Source: Vombatus ursinus (lineage: Eukaryota; Chordata; Mammalia; Diprotodontia; Vombatidae). Taken from it: a stretch of DNA of 64,000 nt. Position 1 is the stretch's first letter, and the number at the start of each line of letters is the position of its first letter. Positions 1 to 11,200 of the stretch are shown here, piece by piece. The translations under genes were made by a program, and so were the position numbers. Below the pieces are notes generated by a model that saw only the letters and a list, made by a program, of their open reading frames with translations, was not told the DNA's origin and searched no databases. The DNA lies in contig NW_020954551.1 in assembly GCF_900497805.2 (NCBI RefSeq), positions 2,703,569 through 2,767,568 on the forward strand, in the 5' to 3' direction.

Positions 1-384
1 TAGATATATTAATACTATCTGTGCAAAAGTGTTTCAAAGTAATCAGTTACCTATTTTATCTTTTATAATTGCCTTAATCTCTGTTTTGGTTAGGAATACA
101 TCTCTTACCCATACCTTTTGAGAGGAATATGACGTTTCTCTTCTAATTATTTTCAGTCTGATCTTTAATATTTAGGTCATGCATCCATTTAGAAAGGATT
201 GTGGAGTGTGGTATAAGGTGTTGGTGTAAGCCCAATTTCTGCCAGACTGTTTTCCAGTTTTCTCAGCAGTTTTTGAGCAAATAGGAGGCCTTCCCCTAGG
301 TAATTTACATTTTTCACTTTGTCAAACGCTGAGTTATTGAGGTCTATTGTTTCTGAACCTTCATTGTGTAGTCTATACCACTGA

Positions 385-423
<39 letters not shown>

Positions 424-985
424 CCTACCTCCTTCCCTACCTCTCTCCCGCTCTCTCCTTTAAAAAATACCACTTGGTTTTGATGACTGCTGCTTTATAA
501 TATAGTCTGAGATCTAGAAGTACTATTCCCCCTTCATTCCTACTTCTTCTCATCATTTCTCTTGACATTCTAGATTTTTTGTTTTTCCAAATGAATTTTA
601 CAAGTTAAGTATCCTTTTGCTATTTGATTGGCATAGCATTAAAAGTCTAAATTCATTTTAGTAGTATTGTAATTGTTATTTCATTGGCATGACCTATCCA
701 TGAGCACTGAACATTCCTCAAGCTATTTAGGTTGTTCTTTGTTTCTTTAAGGAAGACTTGGTAATCGAATCTTTATAAATCTTTTGTGTGCTTTGGGAGG
801 TTGGTCCCCATATATTTTACAAATTTTGTAGTTTTTTGGAATGAGATTTCCCTTTCTATTATTTTGCTTCCTGTGTTTTTAACATAAAATACACACATGT
901 ATTTTGTTATTACATGAAAATGCTGTTCATTCTTGAGGATTTATTGTGTAGTCTGCAACTTTGCTGAAGCGCTATTTATTTTTAA
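1..985 (-). mobile_element. L1 LINE fragment (ORF2 region), cut by the window edge
   Basis: Read on the plus strand it contains gatgactgctgctttataa and a tttgctgaa stretch near the end, the antisense of the L1 ORF2 reverse-transcriptase and downstream part. It is degraded with no long ORF. It lies in the same orientation as the dynein gene. Confidence 0.75.
390..421. repeat. (CT)n microsatellite
   Basis: About 16 uninterrupted CT dinucleotides within the L1 fragment, followed by a degenerate pyrimidine tract to about 460. Confidence 0.95.
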
Positions 986-1204
986 GGGAAAAAAAAAACA
1001 CCCAGGAAATAATACTTAAACGCATGGTCACTCAACTGGGGAGTAAATATCATGTTTACCCAACCAAGTATAATGGAGGAGGATTCCCTAGATTAAAAGC
1101 TAAACCACTTTAGAATTCTACAAAAAGTGTGATTTCTTGGGCTGCCTCTGGAGCCCAGTTCCCCTTCTTTGGAGGTTTTCTAGAAAAAGCTGGACAACCA
1201 GTTT

Positions 1205-1660
1205 GATCAATCAACAAGCGTCTCTCAGTCGCTCACTACATGGCAGACGTTGTGCTAAGGACCGAGGACAAAACAGGCAACAACAGTCCTGCTCTCCAGG
1301 ACCAGAGTGCTTTGTGTGGCACTTAATGTTTGTTGAGTGACTGGTAGTCTAATGGGGGAATATCACTTTTCAGGAACGCTGTGGCGGGGATCCTGTGTCA
1401 GATACGGATTAATCTCTTGCGGTCCCTTCCAGCTCTAAAATTCTACAATTCTCTGATTCTGCGTTGGGTATCTTCATGTTTCACCCAAACATCTCTAAAT
1501 TCGACAGGTTAGGTTAGGTTAGGTATGGTCAATCAACGAGTCAATAGGCATTTATTAAGCACCTACTATGTGCTGAGCATCATACCAGACACTGGGGATT
1601 CAAAGACTCAAAAGAAGTTGTCTTTACCCTCAAAGAGCCAACATTCTATGGGCAAGAGCT
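1205..1660 (-). mobile_element. L2 LINE 3'-end pieces
   Basis: Two pieces (about 1205-1330 and 1525-1660) carry the reverse complement of the L2 tail, for example tttattaagcacctactatg and a decayed form of ccctcaaggagc. A short CR1/SINE-like tail (cccttccagctctaaaattc) sits between them at about 1420-1450. Confidence 0.6.
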
Positions 1661-2089
1661 TTGTCTTCCATCAAACAAGTGAACATCCCAATGTTAACAC
1701 TGCCAATGACAAACATGGAAAGGATGCCTTGATTTTTTTTTGAAAGGCTACACCATGAGAAGAGAAAACATGTTCAGACTATGTGAGGCAGGGTGATGGG
1801 GTCAGGGTGATTGAACACAGAGAAAAATTCTTTAAAATCATGTTCGTGGTACATCTCGCTCTGTTATGGCCTGGTCACCTCCTCTGAAGGGGACTGTGCA
1901 TTCAGCAGAGGTCAGCCTAGCAGTCCCTCTGCGACCTTCTTGGCTTCTCAAAGGCCAGGCCAGTGAGGTTCAGGGTGCGAGAAGTCATGCTGCCCTTACC
2001 ATGTTCCAAGATCACACCAGATTTATTTAATTTTTTTTGGCAGGGAAAAGACTGAATTTCATTCGTGGGGAAGGGAAAAGCCCAGCCTA

Positions 2090-2360
2090 GCAGTGAGACT
2101 TTACTCAGAGCTTTTCCAGCACAGTGGGAGATGATCACAGTAGTTTATATGTGTCCTGACCAGGTCAAAGAAGCATAATCACCTCCTTATTCCTGGAAGC
2201 TATGTCTCTGTTAATGCTGTACAAAACTGCATTCAGGGTTTTTTGGGTGCAATTGCATGACCCTACTGACTCCTAAAGAGCTTGCAATCCACTCAAACCC
2301 CCAGATCTTCTTCAGACAAACTGCTGTCTAACCATGCTTCCCTCCTCCCCCATCATGTAA
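2090..2360 (-). mobile_element. CR1/L3-like LINE fragment
   Basis: It shares atcacctccttattcctgga and the later cccagatc(c/t)tt(t/c) block with a second copy at 57.6 kb. The pattern matches the antisense 3' coding region of CR1-type LINEs as I remember it. Confidence 0.5.
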
Positions 2361-2585
2361 CTGTAAACTTGATTTTTTTTTAACCCAAACGTAGCTGGCA
2401 CATGGTGAGCATCTAATAAATGTTTGTTGACTGACTGTGGCCTACCCTGCTCTGTCTTTATTGCCATTCTTTGCTCCACTGATCTTTAGTATGATAAGTT
2501 CACCTTGACCCTAAATTACATCGCCACTTCCCTTCCCCTGCCAAATCTCTGCCCACCACTGCTAATTGTTAGACAGGGAGAATAC

Positions 2586-2714
2586 CTGGTCTAAGATACA
2601 ATCAGCTTGGTGTCTACAAGGAACAGGTGAATATGTGGCACTTGAAACCTCTAAGACAAGATGCTCCAGTCCCCCAAGTGTTTAGCTCATGGCCCCAGTA
2701 GGATTCACTCAAAC
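2586..2714. repeat. Left arm of a ~129-bp inverted repeat
   Basis: Its reverse complement matches 3340-3469 with about 15 mismatches and no gaps by eye (near 88 percent). The arms share caagatgct(c/t)cagtcc and taggattcactcaaac. Translations of the two arms both show CHIFTCS and ASCLR. No known family is recognised. Confidence 0.85.
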
Positions 2715-2815
2715 ACAACCAGGGGCAGCCTGCCCTCATCCTATTTCGAACAGATTCACTGAACCTACCACAAGTATTGCCAAAATCACAGCTTTTCAAT
2801 CACACTCTCGCTAAT

Positions 2816-2945
2816 AAATAATAGCCAGCATGGATAGAACCACGTTAAGGTTTGCAAAGGGTTTTATCTGTATTATCTAATCAGTCCTTCCATAGCCCCA
2901 GTGAGACAGGATTATAATCATCCTCCTGTTACATGCAGAAGCCCT
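2816..2945 (-). mobile_element. MIR SINE fragment
   Basis: It carries the reverse-oriented MIR core: aaggtttgcaaagggtttta, then a block like ccccagtgagacaggattat. Low identity, so old. Confidence 0.6.
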
Positions 2946-3064
2946 TGGTATCACCAAAGAGTTTAATAAAGACATGCTGGCCTTCTCTTTAAACATCAGG
3001 GCAAGTGGTTGCAGGTTCATTTTTGTCCTTCTCTTCCCTGCCCCCTGCTATTTTGGAGCACTAG

Positions 3065-3245
3065 CTATGCTGAATACCCACAGAATATAATATTTACATG
3101 ATAATATTTGAAAGGAATGGCAAGTTGTGCATAGTAGATTTGCGGTTTCATCTGTAATCATCTTTTTTTTAATTGTACTATGTTATGAATGCTTGTTTTA
3201 CTCTATAAATTAAAAATAAAATAAATTTTAAAAAAAATTTTAATA
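3065..3245 (+). mobile_element. LINE 3' end with A/T-rich tail
   Basis: It ends in ataaattaaaaataaaataa and a run of A, preceded by actatgttatgaatgcttgt. This looks like a retroposon 3' end. The exact family is uncertain, with an L1-mobilised element most likely. Confidence 0.45.
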
Positions 3246-3269
3246 AGCTCAGAGTTCCCTGACTCAGTG

Positions 3270-3580
3270 AAAATTTAATACTCAGTTCTCAAGCTGGCTC
3301 CATGGTACAAATCCCATCTCTGAGACTTACTACTGACTGAGTTTGAGTGAATCCTACAGGGGCCATCAACTAAACTCTTGGAGGACTGAAGCATCTTGTC
3401 TTAGAGCTTTCAAGTGTCATATATTTACCTGTTCCTTTCAGACAACAAGCTTATTGTATCTTAGACAAGTCACCTCCCTGGACCTCAGTTTTCTCATCTA
3501 TAAAATGAGAGGGTTACTAAGTAGTTTCTGAAGTCCTTTTTCACTCTCCTTCTAGCATCCTATGATCCTGCTTGCTAAGG
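3270..3580 (+). mobile_element. tRNA-derived SINE interrupted by the right inverted-repeat arm
   Basis: The left piece has caaatcccatctctgagact and the right piece (from about 3466) has gacaagtcacctccctggac, then ctcatctataaaatgagag and tcctatgatcc. In intact copies these two parts are almost adjacent, so the intervening ~130 bp is an insertion. Confidence 0.55.
3340..3469. repeat. Right arm of the ~129-bp inverted repeat
   Basis: Inverted partner of 2586-2714 with a spacer of about 625 bp. It appears to sit inside a SINE, which argues that the arm is a small mobile unit rather than a local palindromic duplication. Confidence 0.85.
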
Positions 3581-4149
3581 TCACCTATAATAATCTTCTC
3601 TTGCCCAGACCTTCTTACACTACCAGACTTGGCTACTTACCTACCGAGCCCTTGTACCTGCCGAACCTTGCCGGGCTAACTGGACTTCCAATCCTGTCCC
3701 CACTCTGACTAGCTTATTCCAATGCTCCCAACCCTCTGGCAGGCCAACGGGCCAGCTCTCTCACCTCTTCAACCACTTCCCTTTGTGCTCGCCAGAAAAG
3801 AGAGGCTCTGAAGCCAAAGACCTCTGCTGTTACTCATCAGACTCAAAATGACTGTGAGAAAGAAAAAACTTCTTAAGCTGCCAAAAATAGAGCAAAAGGA
3901 CCAAACAGCATCTGACCACATTCCTCCCCAAAAGAGATGAGAGAAGTAGGGGTTCAACATAGATAAACGTCAAAACCATGGGCTTTGAGCCTAGACTCCG
4001 TTTCCCAGCAAACCTGGGCATTCTTGCTGAAGTGAAAAAGAGGATCTTTTTTTTTTTTATTAAAAGACCTTAATCTAAGTATGTGATCTTTGGTGAAAAG
4101 CCCACACCTGAAAAAATTCCTTAATCACTTACTGGTTATTTCTTCCCAG

Positions 4150-4365
4150 AGCCTCCGACTTAGGAAGGGCCCCAGACCGGTCATCCCTCATTCTCTGGAC
4201 TTAGATCACCATGCACCAATCCGGCAGCCCCTTTTCCCCTTGGCGAGTTCTTCCTGGAGCCTCTATTTTGGGGAGGGGCCTCAGAGCAGCCGTCACTCAT
4301 TCTCCAGCCTTGGCCACCATGGATCTGTCCAGGCGCCTCCCCCCACCCCTGCTTCCCAAATCCCC
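4150..4365 (+). repeat. Two degenerate tandem copies, period about 108 bp
   Basis: agcctccgacttaggaaggg at 4150 and agcctctattttggggaggg at 4258 begin two copies, each containing (t/c)cattctc(t/c)... and ending near caccatg. The period is a multiple of three. No protein family is recognised. Confidence 0.55.
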
Positions 4366-4510
4366 TTTTATGTAATGTTTTCCCTATTAGAAGGTAAGCT
4401 CCTTGCGGGGAGGGACTGTATTTCTGTTTGCTTGTATTTGAATCCCCACTGCTTAGCACGATGCCTGGCATGCAGTAAGTGGATAAAAAAAATGCTTATT
4501 GATTGATTAA
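4360..4510 (+). mobile_element. L2 LINE 3' tail
   Basis: gtaagctccttgcggggagg, then gcttagcacgatgcctggca and ttgattgatt. This is the standard L2 end. Confidence 0.75.
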
Positions 4511-4514
4511 TCTC

Positions 4515-4760
4515 GAGAACCAGAGGGGCATAATGGATAGAGAACTGGCCTCAGAGTCCTGAGGACCTCTGTTCAGGACCCAATTCTGACCCATCCTGGC
4601 TGGGAGACCCTGGGTAAGTCTGCCCCAGACAACTTGCTAAGATTATAAGTGACCAGAGGGCAGTGGACAATCCAGCGAGTCCATCCAATACCTCTCCAAC
4701 TAGGAACTCAATCGCTATTGGATGATACCAAAGAATTCAGGGTCCCAAACTCTGTAAGTT
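4515..4760 (+). mobile_element. Marsupial-type SINE
   Basis: It has the head agaggggcataatggataga, the middle gagaccctgggtaagtctgc, and the variant tail acaacttgctaagattataa seen in a SINE subfamily that also occurs at 23.1 kb. Confidence 0.6.
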
Positions 4761-4784
4761 CCTTTACCAACCAACCAATAAACA

Positions 4785-4930
4785 TGTCTTATTATTATTA
4801 TCATTATTGTAAGTGCCAGGCACTGAGGGGGTACAAAAAGAAGCAAAAGACAACAAGAGCTTATTAATTATCCATTCCGGGCCCAAAGACAAATGAAATA
4901 ATCCCTGCTCTCAATCAGCCTACATTCGAT
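4785..4930 (-). mobile_element. L2 LINE 3' tail
   Basis: Reverse-oriented tail with gtgccaggcactgaggggg and the block ccctgctctcaatcagccta. It lies between w31 and the next, unseen exon. Confidence 0.55.
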
Positions 4931-5100
4931 CGGGGATGGCGGCATGGAAAATGGAGGAGAAGAGGGGAACAACGTATAAGGAAAGACAGATTGGGACCAC
5001 ACTGGGACAAGCTCTCAAGCCAGAGAACAAGAGGGCCTCTCATTAGACGGGTTGGGACAGGAGAGACCAGGGAAAAGGGGAAGCAGGAAGGAAAACTAAC

Positions 5101-5220
5101 CATGATCCAAACACGGATGTGTTTACTGTTCGGGTCTTCGGCTGCCACGTTACAGAGCAAGACCTCAAAGAGGCGAGTGAGAGAGACGACCACGTTGCTG
5201 TTGCTCGTGGGAATCAGCTC
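5101..5220 (-). CDS. DNAH12: DNAH12 exon w31 (AAA2-AAA3 connector)
   Basis: 40 codons: [20 protein letters not shown], then [21 protein letters not shown](T/A)SN.N.V.SL..L.E is the helical segment before AAA3. The acceptor is gctctgcag and the donor GTTAGT. This is the last exon found. The AAA3 Walker A exon is not between here and base 1. Confidence 0.93.
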
Positions 5221-8200
5221 CTGCAGAGCCACAAAGGTCAGTCAAGACTTGCCCATCCAGGGAGGTCACGAAGAATTAGTCGTTCAATAGAAAACTCTGG
5301 AAGCTGAGGGAGCAGCTGTTGACTTTCATTCACTCACTGGCTCAAATGACTCAATGACCCGTCGGCTCCCATCCAGCTAGGACCTATGAACTTGTGGAGT
5401 CTAAGAACTAAGGACTGTGAGAGACAGAATTGGGGAGGGAGAGGATTCACTCCTGGCCCCAAGCTCACCTGGAATCAACCAGTCCAAGGGGCACCTTCTA
5501 TCTTCCACCTTCCTTCTGAGACACTGTCAGAACAGGAAGCATGCGAAAACTGCCGGAGCCAGGAAAACCTGAGTTTGAATCTCTCACACCCGTATTAGCT
5601 GCGTGACCCTGGACAAGTCATTTAACCTCTGTCTGCCTCAGTTTCTTCACCTTTAAACTGGGGATAACAACATCACCTACCTCACAAGGTTGTTGTGAGG
5701 ATCAAATGAAATAATACCTAAGAGATAATGTTTGTAAAATACTTTGTAACCCTTAGTTCACTGCCTCACTATCATTATTATCATTCAAGTAGAATAATAA
5801 TCATAATAAATAACAGCATTTCTATAGCACTTTAAGGTTTGAAAGCCCTTTACAATCATTATCTCATTTTACCTTCACAACAACCCTGGGAGGTAGGTGC
5901 TATTATTATCCCTTTTTTACAGGTGAGGAAACTGAGGAAGACAGAGTATAAGTGTCTTGCCCAGCGTCACATAGCAAGTGTGTGTCTGAGGCTGGATTTG
6001 AACTCAAGTCACTCTGACTCAAGGTCCAGCCCTAGTCATGATTTTGCCAGTGTGGGAACTCCCTCTACCTCAGTACAGTACAACCCCTGCAAACCCTCAG
6101 CTGGGGGCAACCCTACCTTAAATTGCTGATTTGTAACTTGAGGGACCCTTTGTATATACTCATTCCTTTTATTAGTTTCGCCTGAGTTATGAGAAGTCAC
6201 AGTCCAATGAAAAATGGCCTCTTGGGTCTGAACAGAGCAAACATTTTCAAACTTGGCCAAAGTGTTGTTTTGTTTTGCTAGACTGGGAGGGCTCTATCTG
6301 TGATTGGGGAAGGGGGAAGGGGGGGACAGGAGCCACTGGGAAGTGATAACAATGTAAAAGAAAAGGAAACAGGGCCACTAAACCTCGGCTTCTAACTCAA
6401 CGGACCTTGAATTTTTTCTGACGAATCCGCAGGGCCGAGGGTGTCAACCAATCAAAGAGTTCTTGCAATAGATCCTGGTATTCCTTTCTGTCCAGAGGCT
6501 CCTTCAGGGTGTGCAACCAAGAGGTGACCAGCGGCTGCCAGCCTAGTTGGAGGGGTTCCATGTAGATCATACCACAGCGACTGACAGTGGCAGGCTAAAG
6601 AGAACAAGGCAAGTTTACTTTTCAAAGATGGCCCTTTTCACAGCAAAGGTGACAAAAAAGGTGGAGAGGCATGCTAATGCATTGTTGGTGGAACTGGGAA
6701 TTGGTCCAGCCTTTCTGAAAAGCAATGGGCGGGGGGAGGGGCGGGCAGCTAAGTAGCGCAGTGGATAGAGCACCAGCCCTGAATTCAGGAAGAGCTGAGT
6801 TCAAATCCGGCCTCAGACACATAACACTTACTAGCTGTGTGACCCTGGGCAAGTCACGTAACCCCCATTGCCCAACAACAATAACAACAAGAAAAAGACA
6901 AGTGAAATGCAATGTGGAAGGGTGTTCAGAAAGTTACCAAACTGTGTGCACCCTGTGACCAACTGATACCTCTACAAGGCCCACACCCCCCATACCCCCA
7001 ACAGACCGAAGAAAGAAGAAAAGGCCCCATCCATGTGCACAAGATTATTGATAGCAGCTCTCTGTGTTGTCCCAAAGAACAGGAAACGAAGGGAGTGCAC
7101 ATCAGCTGGGAAATGGGTACATGAATGTAACAGAACATTATTGCACCAAAAGAAATTACTAAATCGATGATTTCAGAAAAACCTGAGAAGACCTGAATGA
7201 ATGGATGGAGAGTAAAGGGAGCAGAAGCAGGAGAACAATTTCTCCAATAACAACAGAAAAGGGAAACCGACTTTGGAGGACGCGAGAACTCGGACCAAAA
7301 CAATGACCAGCGATGATTCCGAGGACCAATGACGAAGCTGCCAGAGGCGGAAACGGTCAACGTGGGAATTTGTGGCGCTCGTCTATGCGCGTTGGTTACG
7401 AGGGGGTTGTTTCCTTTTTTCTTTTTTCAAATGGAAGTGGGTGGGAGGGGGAGAAGGGGCATTTTTTAAATGCAGAGAAGAGAATAGAATGAAGGCCAGA
7501 AAGTATCACAGCAGGCCAGCTTTGACAGCTACAGGCTGGACTTCTTATATATTTTTATATTATATATTACATATATTACACACAGCGGAATTTTACAGGT
7601 CTGTGAACAAGCTTCCCTTTTCCATTCTACTGTGTATTTAGAAATGCCTGTTTAACTTGGCGTTAAGTTCAGAACTTTTCTTTTAATCTGTCTACCATAA
7701 AAAAAAAAAAGTGTTCCTTCGGCAATAAAAATTCCTGGCCATCCTCAACTCCCCCAGGTACAGCTGCCGCCTTACCGAGGCCTGGGAAAGGTCCATGGCT
7801 TCAAAGATGAGGCTCATCTGAGCAGACATCTGAATGATCTCCCCACTCATCAGGCAAAGCTGAATACAAAGATTTCAAGAAGGACAATTAGGAAAATCCA
7901 ATCCCCACCATAGGCATCAGCTAAGAGCCTGCTCCAGGTAGAAAACAGTGCACCTAGACCAGCTAGGTTTGTTTTCATTTCCTAAAGGTGCCAAGGCTCA
8001 GGGCAGCGAAAAAGGGCCAGGATCTGGAGGCTGAAGACCTGCGTTGGAATTCTTCCTCTGCTGCCCAATACCAGTGTGAGCCTAGGTGAATCACCGGAGC
8101 CCTCTCCGGGCCTCTGTAAAATCAGGGGTTGCAGCAGATGACCTCTGAGGCCCCTGCCAAGCTCTAATCCATGATTCCCACTTTCTAATGCTGTAAATTA

Positions 8201-11200
8201 GCAATCATGGCCCTTTCCACACCAGCCCTGCCACAAGCCTCCTCTTCTCCTGGTGAATCATTCAAGGCCTTTTGGCCCTGTGCCATCCCATGACACCTGA
8301 GCTCTAGACCATCACCACCTTGTTTGGCCTCCAGTTTGTTAATGCTTCTCTTTAAAAGTCCCCCAGAACTAACTGCATCATAGCGCAGCTGTGCAAATTA
8401 CCCACTTAGGACAAATGGACAGAAGGTACACGAAGGTATTTTTCAGCTCAACATAAGGAAAAATTAGGTGACACAGTGGATAGACTGGTCTTGGCCACCT
8501 GAGTTCAAAATCCCAATTCAGACACTTACTAGCTGTGTGACACTGGGCAGGTCACTTGCCTGTGCCTCAGTTTCTTCACTTGCCAAATGGGAAATAATAA
8601 TAGCACCTGTCTCCCAGGGTTGTTGTGAGGATCAAATAAGATAATATTACGTGAAGCACTTTGCAAACGTCAAAAAGTCATATAAATATTAGCTGTTGTC
8701 ATCACCATCATTACAACTCGAGGTTCCAAAAAGGGAGCAAGCTGATGAGCTGCCCCTCCCTGGAGGCTGATGATGACATGGGTTTGGCCCAGACCAGGCG
8801 GCCTCTCTGATGCAGCCTCCTTCAGGCGGGGTGGCGTCACCTCTGCTCTTCTCTCCTGTCCTCCTCATCCACGTTCCCTCACTAGGGCTTCCTGTCCAGC
8901 CCCGCTGAAGGACCAGATTAGGTCCAAAGAGCCCCTCCAGTGCTCAAGGATCCCATGATCCTCAGTCACTTAACCTCACTAGGGCCTCAGTTTCTCCATT
9001 TGTAAAAAAAACAAAACAAAAGGAGACTGGACTAGCTGGTCTCTCAGGTCCCTGCCACCTCTGCATCTGACACTCCCCAATAATCCCAAGACACGCCACC
9101 CTAATTTCTAATCAACACATTCAAATGTTCTGTATAGGAATGTATTTCTATATTTAAGAAAATGTACTTAGAGCATCACTCTTACAATCCTTAATCCATA
9201 TGACAGTCATTTCCTTTCCATTAGTTTTGAGCTAGTTGAATGTTGGGCTACCCAGAGAGCCCTGTGTTTGAGTCTGGGCACTACAGCTGTAGAAGGAGAC
9301 ACTGAAAAGCTGTAGCAGGTTCAGATAAAGGAGGTGGGCGAGGGAGGAGAGATTACAGTGGTGAAGGGCCTAATAAAATGCCGTTCAAGGATCAGCTGAA
9401 GAAATGGGGGCTGCTCCATCTAAGAAGACCCAGGGAGACATAATGGCCATCACCAAGCACTGGAAGGGTTGCCAAGCGCAACAGGGCTTAGACTTTGTCT
9501 GTCGGTCCCCAGAGGGAGGGACGACGACTCATGGATGGAAGTTACTGGGAGTCAAAGTTTAGGTCAATACAGGGTAGCCTAAAAGTCCTGTTGAAATTTT
9601 AAACTATTAGAGTTCATCACAAAATAACAAACCACTAGCACTGTCCCACAGAGACCGAAAGTGGAATGGCTCTGTAGCGAGAGGCCCGGGGTTTAAATCC
9701 CATCTCTGATGCTTGTTCCCTGAGTGACCTTGGGCAAGTCACCTATCTGGTCCTCAGTCTCCTCATCTGGACAAGATGACCTCAGAGATCCCTACTGGAG
9801 GAGGCTACCTTACAGTCGTGAGTTACCCATCCCTGGCAATCTTTAAGAAGGAGATAAGGTAGAGACGCAGATATCATGTAGAGATGACCTCTGAGATCCC
9901 TTCCATGTGCTAATTCACAGAGAGTAACTAGACTAAGCAATTCTGCAGTTTCTTTACTTTTTCTAATATATTTTTTAATTCCAAATTCTACTTTCACTGC
10001 AGATCATTTACCTTTTTGTTGTCATCCAATACTGTGTTCATGCTTTCAATCCACAACGTATCAATGGGCCCATCAAAGACCACCCATTTGCGGTCCGGGG
10101 TCTCTGACAGGGCAAATTCTCTAAAGGTATTGGCAACAATACCATCTGTCCACTACGAAAGATGAAGAAATAAAAGAGTTGAGAAGCTCCATTTTAAAAA
10201 AAGGAAATTCAGGACCCTGGAATGCTAGGCTGATGCTCAGTGGAGGGTTTCTGGAGACAACAGAAATAAAAAGGGCACAGCCAAAAGGCTGTTTAAGTGT
10301 AACATGAAGAAACAGCCATAAAAATTGGAAACTTGAACAGAGCTGGGCTTGTATCAATAAGGTAGGTCGGCATTAGCTAATCAAGGAAGAGATGTCTCTC
10401 CTAAAAATGCATACAATGAGAAAATATACACAGAATTGTGCTCTCCCCCCGCCCCAAAAATGTGATAGAACTGGAAATTTCTTGTTCTAGGCTTAAATGA
10501 AGGATAGGTGAGGAGAGGGTTGTTTAAACTTGGTTCATTTTTAGTTGATGACATTTTTTATGGGAGGTTGAGGTTTTTAATTCCCTAATCCCATAATTTC
10601 TTTGGGGGTGGGGCAGAACAAAGAAGGCCTGGAGCTGGAGGAACAGAAAGACATGGAACCAAGATCCAGGGAAATAAAAAGCTGGACTTTGCCCTCTGGT
10701 GAAGACCCAGCAGAGAAAGGCGTTATAAAAGTTGCTCGTTTCCCTACCTCATGAGACACGGGATCAAACTGGCCAAAAAGCTGGCCCATCGTGATCGACT
10801 TGGGGTTCACCGTCCTGTGAATGACCTTCTCTTCCTCTCCATATGAACGCTCGTTCATAAGCGTCAGCGTGTCAGCCAACACATGCAGAACCTTCGTCTT
10901 CCCCGCATAAGGTTCCCCAACAAGCATGAACCTTTTGGACAATTATTACACAATAAGGTTTGGAAGGGGTAGCAATGAGAACTGAATTTGGTACAAAGAA
11001 CTCTCTACAGGGCTCACTCATCCATCCTGTAGTGTAGAAACAATTCCTTTAGATGTACTAGAAAAGATGATATTGGTACACAAAGAAAGAACAGCCCAAA
11101 CCAGCTCACGATATATGAAAATGGACAAGCAAGTCTCTTCTTGAATTTTGATTGGTTCTGATTCCTTGGTTCCTCTTTCTAGATGAAATTAGCCAAGATG

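Noticed and set aside
1-5100. Next dynein exon (AAA3) left of w31
   Set aside because: No minus-strand ORF in this stretch shows the expected FSLIWS-type or GPTGTGKS sequence. It appears to be intron.
6742-6905. tRNA gene signal (B-box-like gttcaaatcc) here and in other SINEs
   Set aside because: The motifs belong to tRNA-derived SINE heads. No cloverleaf with matching acceptor stem was found.
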